Positions 45,409-53,160 are shown, numbered from the stretch's first letter. The stretch is 64,000 nt of DNA from Spirosoma sp. (GCF_026391055.1 NZ_JAPLET010000020.1:1-64000); one strand, 5' to 3'. Notes: generated from the sequence alone by a model not told the origin. Translations and numbers: made by a program.

Positions 45409-45483
45409 AGGTAGGCATTGTGGTTCGCTCCGCGTGGGCGGGTTGGCGGGCGACAGGCAGCGCGTCCCGGTGGTCGGTTGACA

Positions 45484-45572
45484 GCCCAACCAAACAGGGG
45501 TGAAAAGGTTGAAAGTTGTTATTGTTCAGGGACGTAGCGTTATCATCCATCAACACTCAGGGGGGTTGGGTG
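45484..45572 (+). repeat. attC-like recombination site E
   Basis: R'' GCCCAAC (45484-45490) and R' GTTGGGT (45565-45571). Inner arms (CAGGGGTG against ACACTCAG) pair only in part. The pre-site block GGGCGACAGGCAGCGCGTCC lies directly upstream. Confidence 0.68.
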
Positions 45573-45594
45573 AACACAACATGATGGGAGTGTT

Positions 45595-45745
45595 AGGCAG
45601 GTCACGAGCGACAGGGGGCACGTCCCGCGACAGGGCGGTTTAGATTCATTCGGCGGCTCTAGTTGACAAGCCAACCGCCCCGTAATTCGGGCTTGGACAG
45701 GTCGCTTGCGACAAAGCAAACGCCCTGATTAGGCAGGTTGGGTAG
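45595..45745 (+). repeat. Three tandem satellite units after site E
   Basis: Cores GAGCGACAGGGGGCACGTCC, GTTGACAAGCCAACCGCCCC and TTGCGACAAAGCAAACGCCC stand about 50 bp apart. Confidence 0.65.
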
Positions 45746-46379
45746 AGAGGTTTTTTGTTACGTTGTTGGGCTTTGCGCTCGACACAAAAAAACGGATTGT
45801 GCCGCTTCGGCGCACCGATCTTGCTCGTTCCGCATGGGTGGGTTAACTGTGCCAAGAAGCCCTTTCACAAATGGGTTTTCAGCCCAGCTACCCCGGTGTT
45901 CGCGCGCGAATTAACCCCCAAAAGTTGTAAAATTTAGCTCGTGAATTATCAGTGCGTTAAATAATTACAGCATACCCATTGATTGTGTTAAGGTTCATGC
46001 ACGTTCGTTATGTCAACTTGCGCGCCCACCATTAGCCCTTTGGGATATTGGATGGATTGAGCAAGCTGTTACTTTATGAATATGGTTACGTCTGATAAGT
46101 CACCCAACTTACAAGGTGGGTTTACAGTTGGATTTCCGAGTTTCTTACGAAAAAATGAATGTCTCAGTAGGCTGGTTTAGGTTTGCTAGTGAATTCCTTG
46201 CAATGGGCGGCACATCCCGACAGTCGGCTTTAGACGATGATTTTTTAATAAAAATTTCGTTTTTAATAAAAAGTCATTTTTAATTTCTCAATCACTAGTT
46301 TAATACTATAAATTTTACAGGCAAGTTTTGCCCAACCGTTAGTTAGTAACATAAAATTTTTCATACTAAGCGTATAAAC
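45746..46379 (+). other. Eroded cassette with decayed attC-like site, no gene
   Basis: No plausible gene. A pre-site block (GTTCCGCATGGGTGGGTTAA, near 45828) leads to GCCCAGC (45882), an R'' that has lost its AAC. A second decayed site spans 45974-46054. After 46055 come weak satellite traces (CACATCCCGACAG near 46211) and then very AT-rich DNA up to the next start codon. Confidence 0.5.
45974..46054 (+). repeat. Decayed attC-like site (E2)
   Basis: ACCCATT (45974-45980), GTGTTAAGGTTCATGCACGT, GCGCCCACCATTAGCCCTTT and ATTGGAT (46047-46053) align with site H block by block, but both core sites carry substitutions. A functional site is unlikely. Confidence 0.45.
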
Positions 46380-46544
46380 ATGAGTGACTATACCGAACTT
46401 CAATTACTTATTAATAACGGTTCTGGTACAACCGTTATTCTACCAGCCCGCACATACACAATTGACAATATTTTGCCATTGTCCGTTAGCAGCACTATTA
46501 TCAGATCAGCCGGTAGAACTACCATCCAAACTAATGCTCAATAG
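46380..46544 (+). pseudogene. Cassette 5: N-terminal fragment of frameshifted beta-helix gene
   Basis: ATG at 46380 opens a 54-residue frame (MSDYTELQLLINNGSGTTVI, ending TTIQTNAQ) that stops at TAG 46542-46544. This is the usual start of right-handed beta-helix (pectate-lyase-like) proteins, where ELQLLINNGSGTTVILPA forms the cap and first coil. The body continues in another frame from 46547. Adding a single A near 46541 would join them as NAQIAMQVGAAITNVQLDG without a gap. So this is one gene broken by a one-base loss, or a sequencing error in a run of A. Confidence 0.65.
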
Positions 46545-46546
46545 CA

Positions 46547-48055
46547 ATGCAAGTGGGGGCTGCTATTACTAATGTCCAATTAGATGGGATTGATTTTATT
46601 TGCACGGGTATGGGTACTAATGTGGAGGGATATTATGGACTATTTACCTCGAACCTGAAGTCAATTAATGGCCTTACTATTTCTAACTGTTCATTTCAAT
46701 CGTCTCAAACCATAACAAATGGTATAAATATAATTGCAGATGCGGTTGGCGTTATAATTAATAATGTTGTTGTGACTGATTGTACATTCGAAAATATAAA
46801 AAGAATGGCAATAGAGTTTCAAAACCATTTAGATAAAGTTGAACGCCTTTTTAATTGCACAATTAAGAATTGTCTTTTTCAAAATTTAGGAATAGGAAAC
46901 GATGCAACCAACCAAATGCCAGTTCAACACTGGGGACAAGCTATTAGCATCAGTGGTAGAGGTAGAAATCATGTTGTAGATAATAATATCATTGATAACC
47001 CCTATTCAATTGCAATTGAAGTAACAAGCGGTTCACCTAATTCACAAATAACAAACAAAACATTTTTGAACTGTATACGATTATGGACGGAAGAGAGCTT
47101 AACATTGTCTTTGATTTCTCTTGCTGTAGTAGAGCGACAAGGAGTTAATTCAAATTGTACTGTTCGGTTTAATAAATGTACAGATTCATCTCCCCAAACT
47201 AGAGTATTCTTTGACCAAATTCTCAACTGCGACATCTCGGACAATACTTTTCCAGTAGCTTCGTGGGTAACAATTCAAAGAGCGCAAAACAACTTAATAG
47301 TTCGTAACACTATAATCTCGCGCGGCTACTATGGAATATTAATGGATTCTAATTCAAATCCAGCAGGATTAATTATCAACAACCTTTTCGAGGATAATGT
47401 GATTAGTAAGAACAATGCTAAGCCTACAGATTATTACAATACTGTTCGCTTTGTAGGGGGTGGTGTTTATAATAATCTCTTTTCGGGTGGATCGCTCACG
47501 TGTGCAAATCCATTTGGCCAGATGAATGGTGCTGCACGGAACTATTTACAACACACCCTCCTGAATGGTCAGGAAACGGTCAATGATCCAATATTGAATA
47601 CATTTTTTATCCCTAATTTAATAAACGGAATTCCTGATGGTTTTAGGCCTTACAAACCAAACCAAACTCAACCTACAATAGCAACTGATTATGCTTACGG
47701 CGCACAAGGTAAATTTAGCTACATATTAGGGTGCGCCACCTCCTTAACTTTCAATGATGGTGCTTTCGGAGATCCACTGCCAGGGATGGCCAAACAGTTT
47801 TATAGTCGCCGACAGAAGTACAATCCACTGTACATACAGGGAGCTCCGAGTGGTTTTACTAAAGCCCTATCAAGTAGTGGCAGTGTTCCTCCGGGGCCTA
47901 ATAATTTAGCTTATGGAACTAATAGTAAGTATGTATATCGATTTAACGTATCTGATGGTAATGTCCCACCATTTACTGATAATCCTTTTGGAGACCCTGC
48001 TCCCGGAACCGCTAAAGCAGGCTATTATATCAATGCTGCTAATATCATATCGTAA
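46547..48055 (+). CDS. Cassette 5: right-handed beta-helix protein (body, frameshifted 5' end)
   Basis: A 502-residue open frame with the periodic N/I/V pattern of a parallel beta-helix: NGLTISNCSFQS-type coils such as NNVVVTDCTFENI, KNCLFQNLG, VVDNNIIDNPYSIAIEV and FEDNVISKNN. The C-terminus has two copies of a short module ending FGDPLPGMAK and FGDPAPGTAK, about 80 residues apart. There is no signal peptide in either fragment. Such helices occur in polysaccharide lyases and phage tailspikes. The catalytic residues of a known lyase family are not recognisable. With the 46380 fragment it was probably one 560-residue protein. The next gene is a methyltransferase. Confidence 0.7.
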   Translation: MQVGAAITNVQLDGIDFICTGMGTNVEGYYGLFTSNLKSINGLTISNCSFQSSQTITNGINIIADAVGVIINNVVVTDCTFENIKRMAIEFQNHLDKVERLFNCTIKNCLFQNLGIGNDATNQMPVQHWGQAISISGRGRNHVVDNNIIDNPYSIAIEVTSGSPNSQITNKTFLNCIRLWTEESLTLSLISLAVVERQGVNSNCTVRFNKCTDSSPQTRVFFDQILNCDISDNTFPVASWVTIQRAQNNLIVRNTIISRGYYGILMDSNSNPAGLIINNLFEDNVISKNNAKPTDYYNTVRFVGGGVYNNLFSGGSLTCANPFGQMNGAARNYLQHTLLNGQETVNDPILNTFFIPNLINGIPDGFRPYKPNQTQPTIATDYAYGAQGKFSYILGCATSLTFNDGAFGDPLPGMAKQFYSRRQKYNPLYIQGAPSGFTKALSSSGSVPPGPNNLAYGTNSKYVYRFNVSDGNVPPFTDNPFGDPAPGTAKAGYYINAANIIS

Positions 48056-48109
48056 TGGAAAATAAAGCCTTTCTCCTCTATTACTAAACACATAAACAAA
48101 TTAAAACAC

Positions 48110-48769
48110 ATGAACGACGAACCGAAAGTTGAAGTCCAATACGACCAAACCTATTTTGATTATCAACGTCGAATGGGAGAGTTTGGGGGCTGGGCCAATA
48201 GTCCATTTTTCCAGCCTTTTATTAAACCTAACGATAAAGTGATTGACTTTGGCTGTGGCGGAGGTTATTTACTCAAAGCCTTAAACTGCGCACAGAAGTT
48301 AGGTATTGAAATTAATGAGCGTGCGCGTCTTGTGGCCACCGAAAACGGCATCCAAACCGTTGAATCAGCCGACCATGTGTCTGATGACTGGGCCGATGTC
48401 ATTATCTCCAGCCACGCCCTTGAACACACCGCTCGCCCCTTAGATGAGATTTTGCGGTTGAAAGCCAAAGTTCGGCCCGGTGGCCTAATTGTGTTTATTG
48501 TTCCGTCAGAAGGTGCTATGAATTCTTACAACCCCAAAAACCCTGACCACCACCTCTATACTTGGAGTCCAATGTGCTTAGGTAATTTGTTTCAGCAGTC
48601 TGGTTATGAGGTTGTTAAATCAGAATCGTTGATAAATCGTTGGCCTCCACTATATACCCAAATCGCCAAGTTGGGTCGTAGGGTATTTGATCTGAGTTGC
48701 CGGGTGTACGGCTTTTTTCGGGTGTCGCAGTATGTACAGAGCCGGGTAGTGGCACGTAAACCTGTCTGA
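48110..48769 (+). CDS. Cassette 5: class I SAM-dependent methyltransferase
   Basis: A 219-residue methyltransferase with the Rossmann motif I VIDFGCGGGYLLKAL (near residue 44), acidic loop LGIEINERARLVA, motif DDWADVIISSHALEHTARPL (near 90), and RPGGLIVFIVPSEG after motif III (near 125). It resembles methyltransferases of O-antigen or sugar-modification clusters (type 11/12). It follows the beta-helix gene by 54 bp and may be co-transcribed. Together they look like a surface-glycan or phage-like unit carried as a two-gene cassette. The acceptor is unknown. Confidence 0.82.
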   Translation: MNDEPKVEVQYDQTYFDYQRRMGEFGGWANSPFFQPFIKPNDKVIDFGCGGGYLLKALNCAQKLGIEINERARLVATENGIQTVESADHVSDDWADVIISSHALEHTARPLDEILRLKAKVRPGGLIVFIVPSEGAMNSYNPKNPDHHLYTWSPMCLGNLFQQSGYEVVKSESLINRWPPLYTQIAKLGRRVFDLSCRVYGFFRVSQYVQSRVVARKPV

Positions 48770-48875
48770 TAAATCGTGGCTTCGCGTTTCGGCTTTGTTC
48801 TCAGCCGTTCGCTGTTGACGCTCCGCATGGGTGGGTTGGCGGGCTAGCATCCTGTCGCCCCTGAAGGCAAGGACA

Positions 48876-48962
48876 GCCCAACGAAGGCAGGGGTGTAAAG
48901 GTCGGGATGCGTTTGTTGTTTTAGTCAAATTACTCACCATCAGTTACTTGGCTCGTTGGATG
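48876..48962 (+). repeat. attC-like recombination site F1
   Basis: R'' GCCCAAC (48876-48882) and R' GTTGGAT (48955-48961), with one change from the consensus. The GTGTAAAGG and CACCATCA blocks are present, while inner arms are poorly paired. It follows the methyltransferase gene by 106 bp. Confidence 0.6.
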
Positions 48963-48984
48963 AACCGGCCACAATGGGAGTTCA

Positions 48985-49140
48985 AGGGGGGGGACGGGCG
49001 ACAGGGGAGCCGCCCCGACAGGCAAGTCTTGGCTCATTGGTCAGCTTCCAGTCGACACGACGAATGCCTGAGTGAGGTGCCGTTGGCAAGCTGTGGCGGC
49101 TTACCTTCGACAGGGCAACCGCCCCAAAAAGGGAGTTGGA
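48985..49140 (+). repeat. Satellite units after site F1 (cassette without gene)
   Basis: Units with cores GGGCGACAGGGGAGCCGCCC, AGTCGACACGACGAATGCCT and CTTCGACAGGGCAACCGCCC. They are followed directly by a pre-site block (49200-49265) and site F2, so the 303-bp interval between F1 and F2 holds repeats only. Confidence 0.62.
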
Positions 49141-49265
49141 TAAATCAGATTGGGGTGTGTTTTTTAGCTTCGCCCGTCGGCCTAAAAAGCGGATTGTGCG
49201 TTTTGTCCGCTCCGTGTGGTGTGGCTTTCGGGCGACAGGCAGCACGTCCCGTAGGAAGGCTTTCA

Positions 49266-49352
49266 GCCAAACATGTCGGGTGTGTAAAGGTGTAAGTTGT
49301 AGCTGTTGAGGGGAGTAACTCGACCACCATCAACCCCCTGGGTCATTGGGTG
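49266..49352 (+). repeat. attC-like recombination site F2 (weakened)
   Basis: GCCAAAC (49266-49272) and ATTGGGT (49345-49351) each differ from the core site by one base. The 5' half, ATGTCGGGTGTGTAAAGGTG, is identical to that of site D over the L'' region. The pre-site block of about 60 bp is also almost the same as at D, pointing to a recent duplication. Confidence 0.6.
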
Positions 49353-49380
49353 CAAAGCACAAGCATAAAAAACGCGTTTG

Positions 49381-49410
49381 CTGTCACTTCGGTGACAGTT
49401 TGATTTTTTT
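49381..49410 (+). terminator. Intrinsic terminator inside the array
   Basis: CTGTCAC (49381-49387), TTCG loop, GTGACAG (49392-49398), then TTTGATTTTTTT. It is the only classic terminator between a site and its cassette gene here. It should stop read-through from upstream cassettes before the gene at 49457, so that gene needs its own promoter. Confidence 0.75.
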
Positions 49411-49456
49411 AGTTGTGACCAGTTGTACTAAAAACTAATTTAACCTATTCTTTCCA

Positions 49457-50281
49457 ATGAAATCACTTCCATTAATTTTCAAACTACCTAACTTTCAGCA
49501 AAGACTTTCTCCAATAGAATTTTTGCTAAAACCATCACCAAATACTACTGAGGAATTATATTTAGAAGTGCCAACCTCACCCTCTAAGAGTAATTTACGT
49601 AGCCAATTAATTTTTAAGATACATAATAAAGTCACTAAAGAGCAAATGAAATACTTATTGTTGAAGGGACCATTCGCAGTGAGTATTGACGCTAATAATT
49701 ATGACTTTATATTCTATAGAGAAGGAGTGGGTAAGATTACTAATTCTCACTCTCAATTACTATATGAGTACAATAAAGAGCAATGGGAAACAAGCATCTT
49801 AGGAAATAAATATATATTTTGTTTTAATGAAATATTCGGAGATTTAACAATATCATTTCATTTAAATACCTATTCTTCGAATGAAGAACTCAAAAAAGCA
49901 CTGATTAGTATAAATGATAAGAAAGACCCAAAACCTAATATAAACGTACAAACATCAAATGAAGTAACTACGTGTATCTACGAATTTAGTTCGGAGAACG
50001 TTAATTACTTACTGAAAACTATTCAGAATGGTGAGATATTATGTTTACTTACTCTCAGCTGTAATAAAGATACTTGGAGTATGTTGAGGGAATTTTTATT
50101 GACTGATTCAACTCTTTTAAGTTTATATAGAATAGTTTTTACAATTTCTGCTGGAGGTTATTTCCCCTGCAGAAATTGTAAAACTTGCAGCAAATACTAT
50201 TACTTTAGAGCGTATTGGAAATTGATAAGGATTGCTAGTCGAGTCAACTTTCTATTGACCAAGATACAAATTAATGACTAA
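49457..50281 (+). CDS. Cassette 7: hypothetical protein with C-terminal cysteine cluster
   Basis: A 274-residue, AT-rich gene product without recognised domain. It is predicted soluble and mostly beta/alpha mixed. Near residues 232-246 it holds CRNCKTCSKYYYFRAY, a CxxCxxC cluster that could bind zinc or an iron-sulfur centre. The DNA for this part contains a perfect 15-bp inverted repeat (50137-50151 and 50169-50183), unusual inside a coding region. The gene is preceded by a terminator and fills the cassette between F2 and G. Function unknown. Confidence 0.62.
   Translation: MKSLPLIFKLPNFQQRLSPIEFLLKPSPNTTEELYLEVPTSPSKSNLRSQLIFKIHNKVTKEQMKYLLLKGPFAVSIDANNYDFIFYREGVGKITNSHSQLLYEYNKEQWETSILGNKYIFCFNEIFGDLTISFHLNTYSSNEELKKALISINDKKDPKPNINVQTSNEVTTCIYEFSSENVNYLLKTIQNGEILCLLTLSCNKDTWSMLREFLLTDSTLLSLYRIVFTISAGGYFPCRNCKTCSKYYYFRAYWKLIRIASRVNFLLTKIQIND
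50137..50183. repeat. Perfect 15-bp inverted repeat inside a coding region
   Basis: TTTTACAATTTCTGC (50137-50151) and GCAGAAATTGTAAAA (50169-50183) are exact reverse complements with a 17-nt loop. The element lies within the gene at 49457-50281 and spans its cysteine cluster. Confidence 0.8.
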
Positions 50282-50420
50282 GCCGTAGTAACTACTGACT
50301 GCTGCGCTTTGTTGCACAACTTGAAGAGTTTCCAACTACAATTGATCTGCTAAGTTTTTGTGACAGTGTTAATATGCCGTCGCTCCAGCGACAGAAAGCT
50401 CCTTCTCTAGGAGAGCATCA

Positions 50421-50507
50421 GCCCAACATGACAGGTGTGAAAAGTTGCAAGCAGCTTGTGTTCAGGTACGTAGTGCCCTCACCGTCAACACCTGTGGGTG
50501 TTGGGTG
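50421..50507 (+). repeat. attC-like recombination site G
   Basis: R'' GCCCAAC (50421-50427) and R' GTTGGGT (50500-50506). Inner arms ACAGGTGT (50431-50438) and ACACCTGT (50488-50495) are perfectly complementary, with a sequence distinct from sites A and C. The loop region contains GTTGCAAGCAGC and CACCGTCA. Confidence 0.78.
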
Positions 50508-50519
50508 TAAAAAAAGGTA

Positions 50520-50690
50520 CGTGTGTGCCAGCGTCTCAGCGACAGGACGTAGTCCCGCGACAGGGTGATTTAAGCTCGTTGGGCGGTTCACACTGGCAGA
50601 GTAAATGACCCATTAGTCGGGTTTGAATAGATTAATTAGGTGGGTTGTGTATGACAGAGCAAACACTCTAAGCTGGTCGAATCAATTCTT
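50520..50690 (+). repeat. Satellite units after site G (degenerate)
   Basis: Units with cores CAGCGACAGGACGTAGTCCC, CACTGGCAGAGTAAATGACC and TATGACAGAGCAAACACTCT. They have more substitutions than after sites A-C, but the order and spacing are kept. Confidence 0.55.
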
Positions 50691-50728
50691 GATTGGGTAT
50701 GAGGAAGTTTTAATCTCAAATAGCATAT

Positions 50729-52063
50729 ATGCGTAATTGGTTAATATTACTCTTGTACGGAATGGTAATTAGCCAATCCTACTGCCAAACAGCATCAATT
50801 TCTATTCGCAATTGTGACGGAATAGCTAAACATGACCAAGCGATTGGATGGTATATTTGTAAGGGTGAAGTTGCACAATTCTGTTTCGATGTAGTTTATA
50901 GTCAAATTAATAACGCAATGACAGGGACTATCACCTATACAATACCAACAATAGAGATAACTCCAGGATTACCAATAGATTTTTCTCAAGAGGTTGCCCA
51001 TGTTACTCCATTAAATACTGTAAGCGGAAAGACTGATTACTCCATTAGATTTACAACATCATATACACTAATTGATAGAAATGGTGCCATTTCACGAACA
51101 ACACAAAGTTATGAAGGTAGTTTTAGCCTAACCGTTGTTGATCCAAAACCCTCGGTTATTTCCTCCAAAGGTCTTTTATTATTGAATGAGGCTGCTGTAC
51201 TTACTGGTGACGGGTGTGTTACAGATAATGACTACGAATGGAAAAACGATTGTGATAATTTCTGGACTAAATCTCCAACAAATCAACTAACGGTAGGTAT
51301 AGGAACATATAGAGTAAGGTGTGATACTAAAGTTTGTAATGTTGGTAAAAGTGACCCTAGTAGGCCAATAAATATAATTAGGGATACACCTCCCCCAAGC
51401 AACCTTAATTGTCAAAATCCCTTAGCTGAAAATATTTATAATTTTACCAGGAATGGTAGGGATGATAGAATAGATTACCATCAGTATAACGTAACTACCA
51501 CCGCTTGTAAAACAAACTCAGGGAATAGTAAGTGTACGGTTGAAAATGTTTGGCTAACGCTGAAAAGCAATGTTTGGAACAATGCACCACTTCCTCAAGA
51601 TATAGCTCATGCCAATACCGGAAATGCGGGTATAGTTTTTGGGCAACTGGCATTTACCACCTTTAATAAAGAGGTTGAGAACTGCGGCCGTTTAGTCTTG
51701 CCTGCTGTCACTTCAGTTCTTCTAAATCTGCAGCTACTAGCAAAATATGGCGTAACGTTTAATGGTGCAATAAGAAGATATATCAACCAAAACATTACAG
51801 GAAACCCTATAACCCAAATTATTGATGAAAATACGCATTCCATATCTAATTATACGGAAATAGGTCATTTTCTTTATCCTGGTAGAGTCGTCAGGACAGT
51901 CGTAGAAGAATGCGGAGAGATTAAAATTAAAACGGTTGGCGTAGGGCGTTCTTATTTAGGCAATACGCCCGCAGGGCAAGCAATGGGTGTAGCAAATACG
52001 ACAGGAGGAGCATGGCTATTTGAGCAAGTAGATTCAAGAGTTTTACAATTAATCGGCAAGTAA
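50729..52063 (+). CDS. Cassette 8: hypothetical secreted protein
   Basis: A 444-residue exported protein with signal peptide MRNWLILLLYGMVISQSYCQ. The N-terminal half is beta-rich with paired cysteines (RNCDGIAKHDQ, GWYICKGEVAQFCFDV), as in Ig-like or PKD-like modules of Bacteroidota surface proteins. The C-terminal half holds CTVENVWLTLKSNVWNNAPL and an alpha/beta stretch without match to known families. Its stop is followed after 2 bp by the start of a second secreted protein, so the two form an operon inside one cassette. Function unknown; a surface or toxin-like role is speculation. Confidence 0.65.
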   Translation: MRNWLILLLYGMVISQSYCQTASISIRNCDGIAKHDQAIGWYICKGEVAQFCFDVVYSQINNAMTGTITYTIPTIEITPGLPIDFSQEVAHVTPLNTVSGKTDYSIRFTTSYTLIDRNGAISRTTQSYEGSFSLTVVDPKPSVISSKGLLLLNEAAVLTGDGCVTDNDYEWKNDCDNFWTKSPTNQLTVGIGTYRVRCDTKVCNVGKSDPSRPINIIRDTPPPSNLNCQNPLAENIYNFTRNGRDDRIDYHQYNVTTTACKTNSGNSKCTVENVWLTLKSNVWNNAPLPQDIAHANTGNAGIVFGQLAFTTFNKEVENCGRLVLPAVTSVLLNLQLLAKYGVTFNGAIRRYINQNITGNPITQIIDENTHSISNYTEIGHFLYPGRVVRTVVEECGEIKIKTVGVGRSYLGNTPAGQAMGVANTTGGAWLFEQVDSRVLQLIGK

Positions 52064-52065
52064 AA

Positions 52066-52698
52066 ATGAGATCTACTTTCATTACACTGGTGTTACTGGC
52101 CTTATTGTCAAACGCAAAAGGACAGGGAATAAACTGGCTAAACCATACATGGAAATATAGTAGATTGGTATTAGCCTCTTCCACTGATTCTTTAGATTTG
52201 TATAATGCTGATTCTGTAAGTAATATATATAATTTAAGGGCTATTAACTTACAATTCAAACGTAATAATTTATATATCGGAACTGATATAGTTAATTTGC
52301 CGAAGTCAGGTACTTGGTCTTTATATAATGATCAATATTTAGTTATAGATGAAGATACAAGTCAACTATTAACTAGTAGTTATAAAGAATTAAAAATTAA
52401 AAACTCCTTACATTATACGAACGACGATTTAGATATTACAGGAGAACTTATCACCATACTTTATAAAGTAGCTCCAGAGGTAAACTACTGTGAATCCGTT
52501 AAATCAGGGGAATGGGCTGATCCTGCTATTTGGTCGTGCGGCCATTTACCAACATTAAATGATGTAGTATTAATTAACAACAGTCATACTATCTCAATTT
52601 CAATTCCTTCAGCTCAGGCACAACGTATTATTTATTATGGTGGAATAATTAAATTTTCCTCCTCCGATAGTAAAGTTTTTATCAAAGAAATAGATTGA
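52066..52698 (+). CDS. Cassette 8: hypothetical secreted protein with G8-like C-terminal segment
   Basis: A 210-residue protein with signal peptide MRSTFITLVLLALLSNAKGQ. The first half resembles small lipocalin-like stress proteins in its strand pattern (WLNHTWKYSRLVLASSTDSL and later GTWSLYNDQYLVIDED), only as a shape. The last third contains SGEWADPAIWSCGHLPTLND followed by VVLINNSHTISIS, the motif of surface repeats and G8-like segments common in secreted Bacteroidota proteins. It starts 2 bp after the preceding gene. No type IX sorting domain follows. Unknown function. Confidence 0.65.
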   Translation: MRSTFITLVLLALLSNAKGQGINWLNHTWKYSRLVLASSTDSLDLYNADSVSNIYNLRAINLQFKRNNLYIGTDIVNLPKSGTWSLYNDQYLVIDEDTSQLLTSSYKELKIKNSLHYTNDDLDITGELITILYKVAPEVNYCESVKSGEWADPAIWSCGHLPTLNDVVLINNSHTISISIPSAQAQRIIYYGGIIKFSSSDSKVFIKEID

Positions 52699-52940
52699 AT
52701 GAGCTATTGTTGACAACTTGTAAGTTCCTTACTAGAACGGTTTGAATTTACTTTCCCAGCATCTGATAGTAGAGCAAAGGATTGGTTTAGCCATGTTTAA
52801 GAGGTGAGTCAGTTTGTCCTTACTTTCGACATGAGGACTTCTCGGTGATACAACTTGACAGAAGCTGATACGTGCGTTTTGTACGCTCCGCGTGGGCAAT
52901 TTACCGCTGACAAGACGCTCATCCCGTGAGTGAGTTTGCG

Positions 52941-53028
52941 ACCCAACTAAACGGGTATGTAAAGGTTCAGATACGTGTGTTCGGTGGAGTCTTGCGCCCA
53001 CCATCAACATCCTTTGGGGCGTTGGGTG
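52941..53028 (+). repeat. attC-like recombination site H (last intact)
   Basis: R'' ACCCAAC (52941-52947) and R' GTTGGGT (53021-53027) are fully complementary. Inner arms (GGGTATGT against ACATCC) pair with one bulge. GTATGTAAAGGTTCAGATAC and GCCCACCATCAACATCC are the conserved blocks. The pre-site block GCTCCGCGTGGGCAATTTAC precedes it. Confidence 0.72.
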
Positions 53029-53049
53029 ACGGGTAAAAGCATTAAAATG

Positions 53050-53160
53050 CGTAAGTGCCAGCCTTCCGACGACAAGTAACACGTACTAACAGGTTAACTT
53101 TTAAGTTTCCATTTCCTTGGTCTTTTGCGATAGAGAAAACGCTCAGAAAGGCTCGTTGAG
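53050..53160 (+). repeat. Satellite units after site H (degenerate)
   Basis: Two recognisable units, with cores CCGACGACAAGTAACACGTA and TTGCGATAGAGAAAACGCTC, the second near 53125. They are followed by 80 bp of unrelated AT-rich sequence up to the next gene. Confidence 0.5.

Noticed and set aside
45200..45503. Overlapping plus-strand frame 45273-45503
   Set aside because: It is out of phase with the two-helix membrane protein gene and runs into repeat DNA, so it is a shadow frame.
46380..48769. Prophage tail module (beta-helix plus methyltransferase)
   Set aside because: No capsid, terminase, portal or tail genes are nearby. The two genes sit between attC-like sites and are better described as cassette cargo.
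43110..53160. CRISPR array
   Set aside because: The repeats are ~50-bp units in groups of up to three separated by genes. There are no uniform spacers of 25-40 bp and no cas genes.
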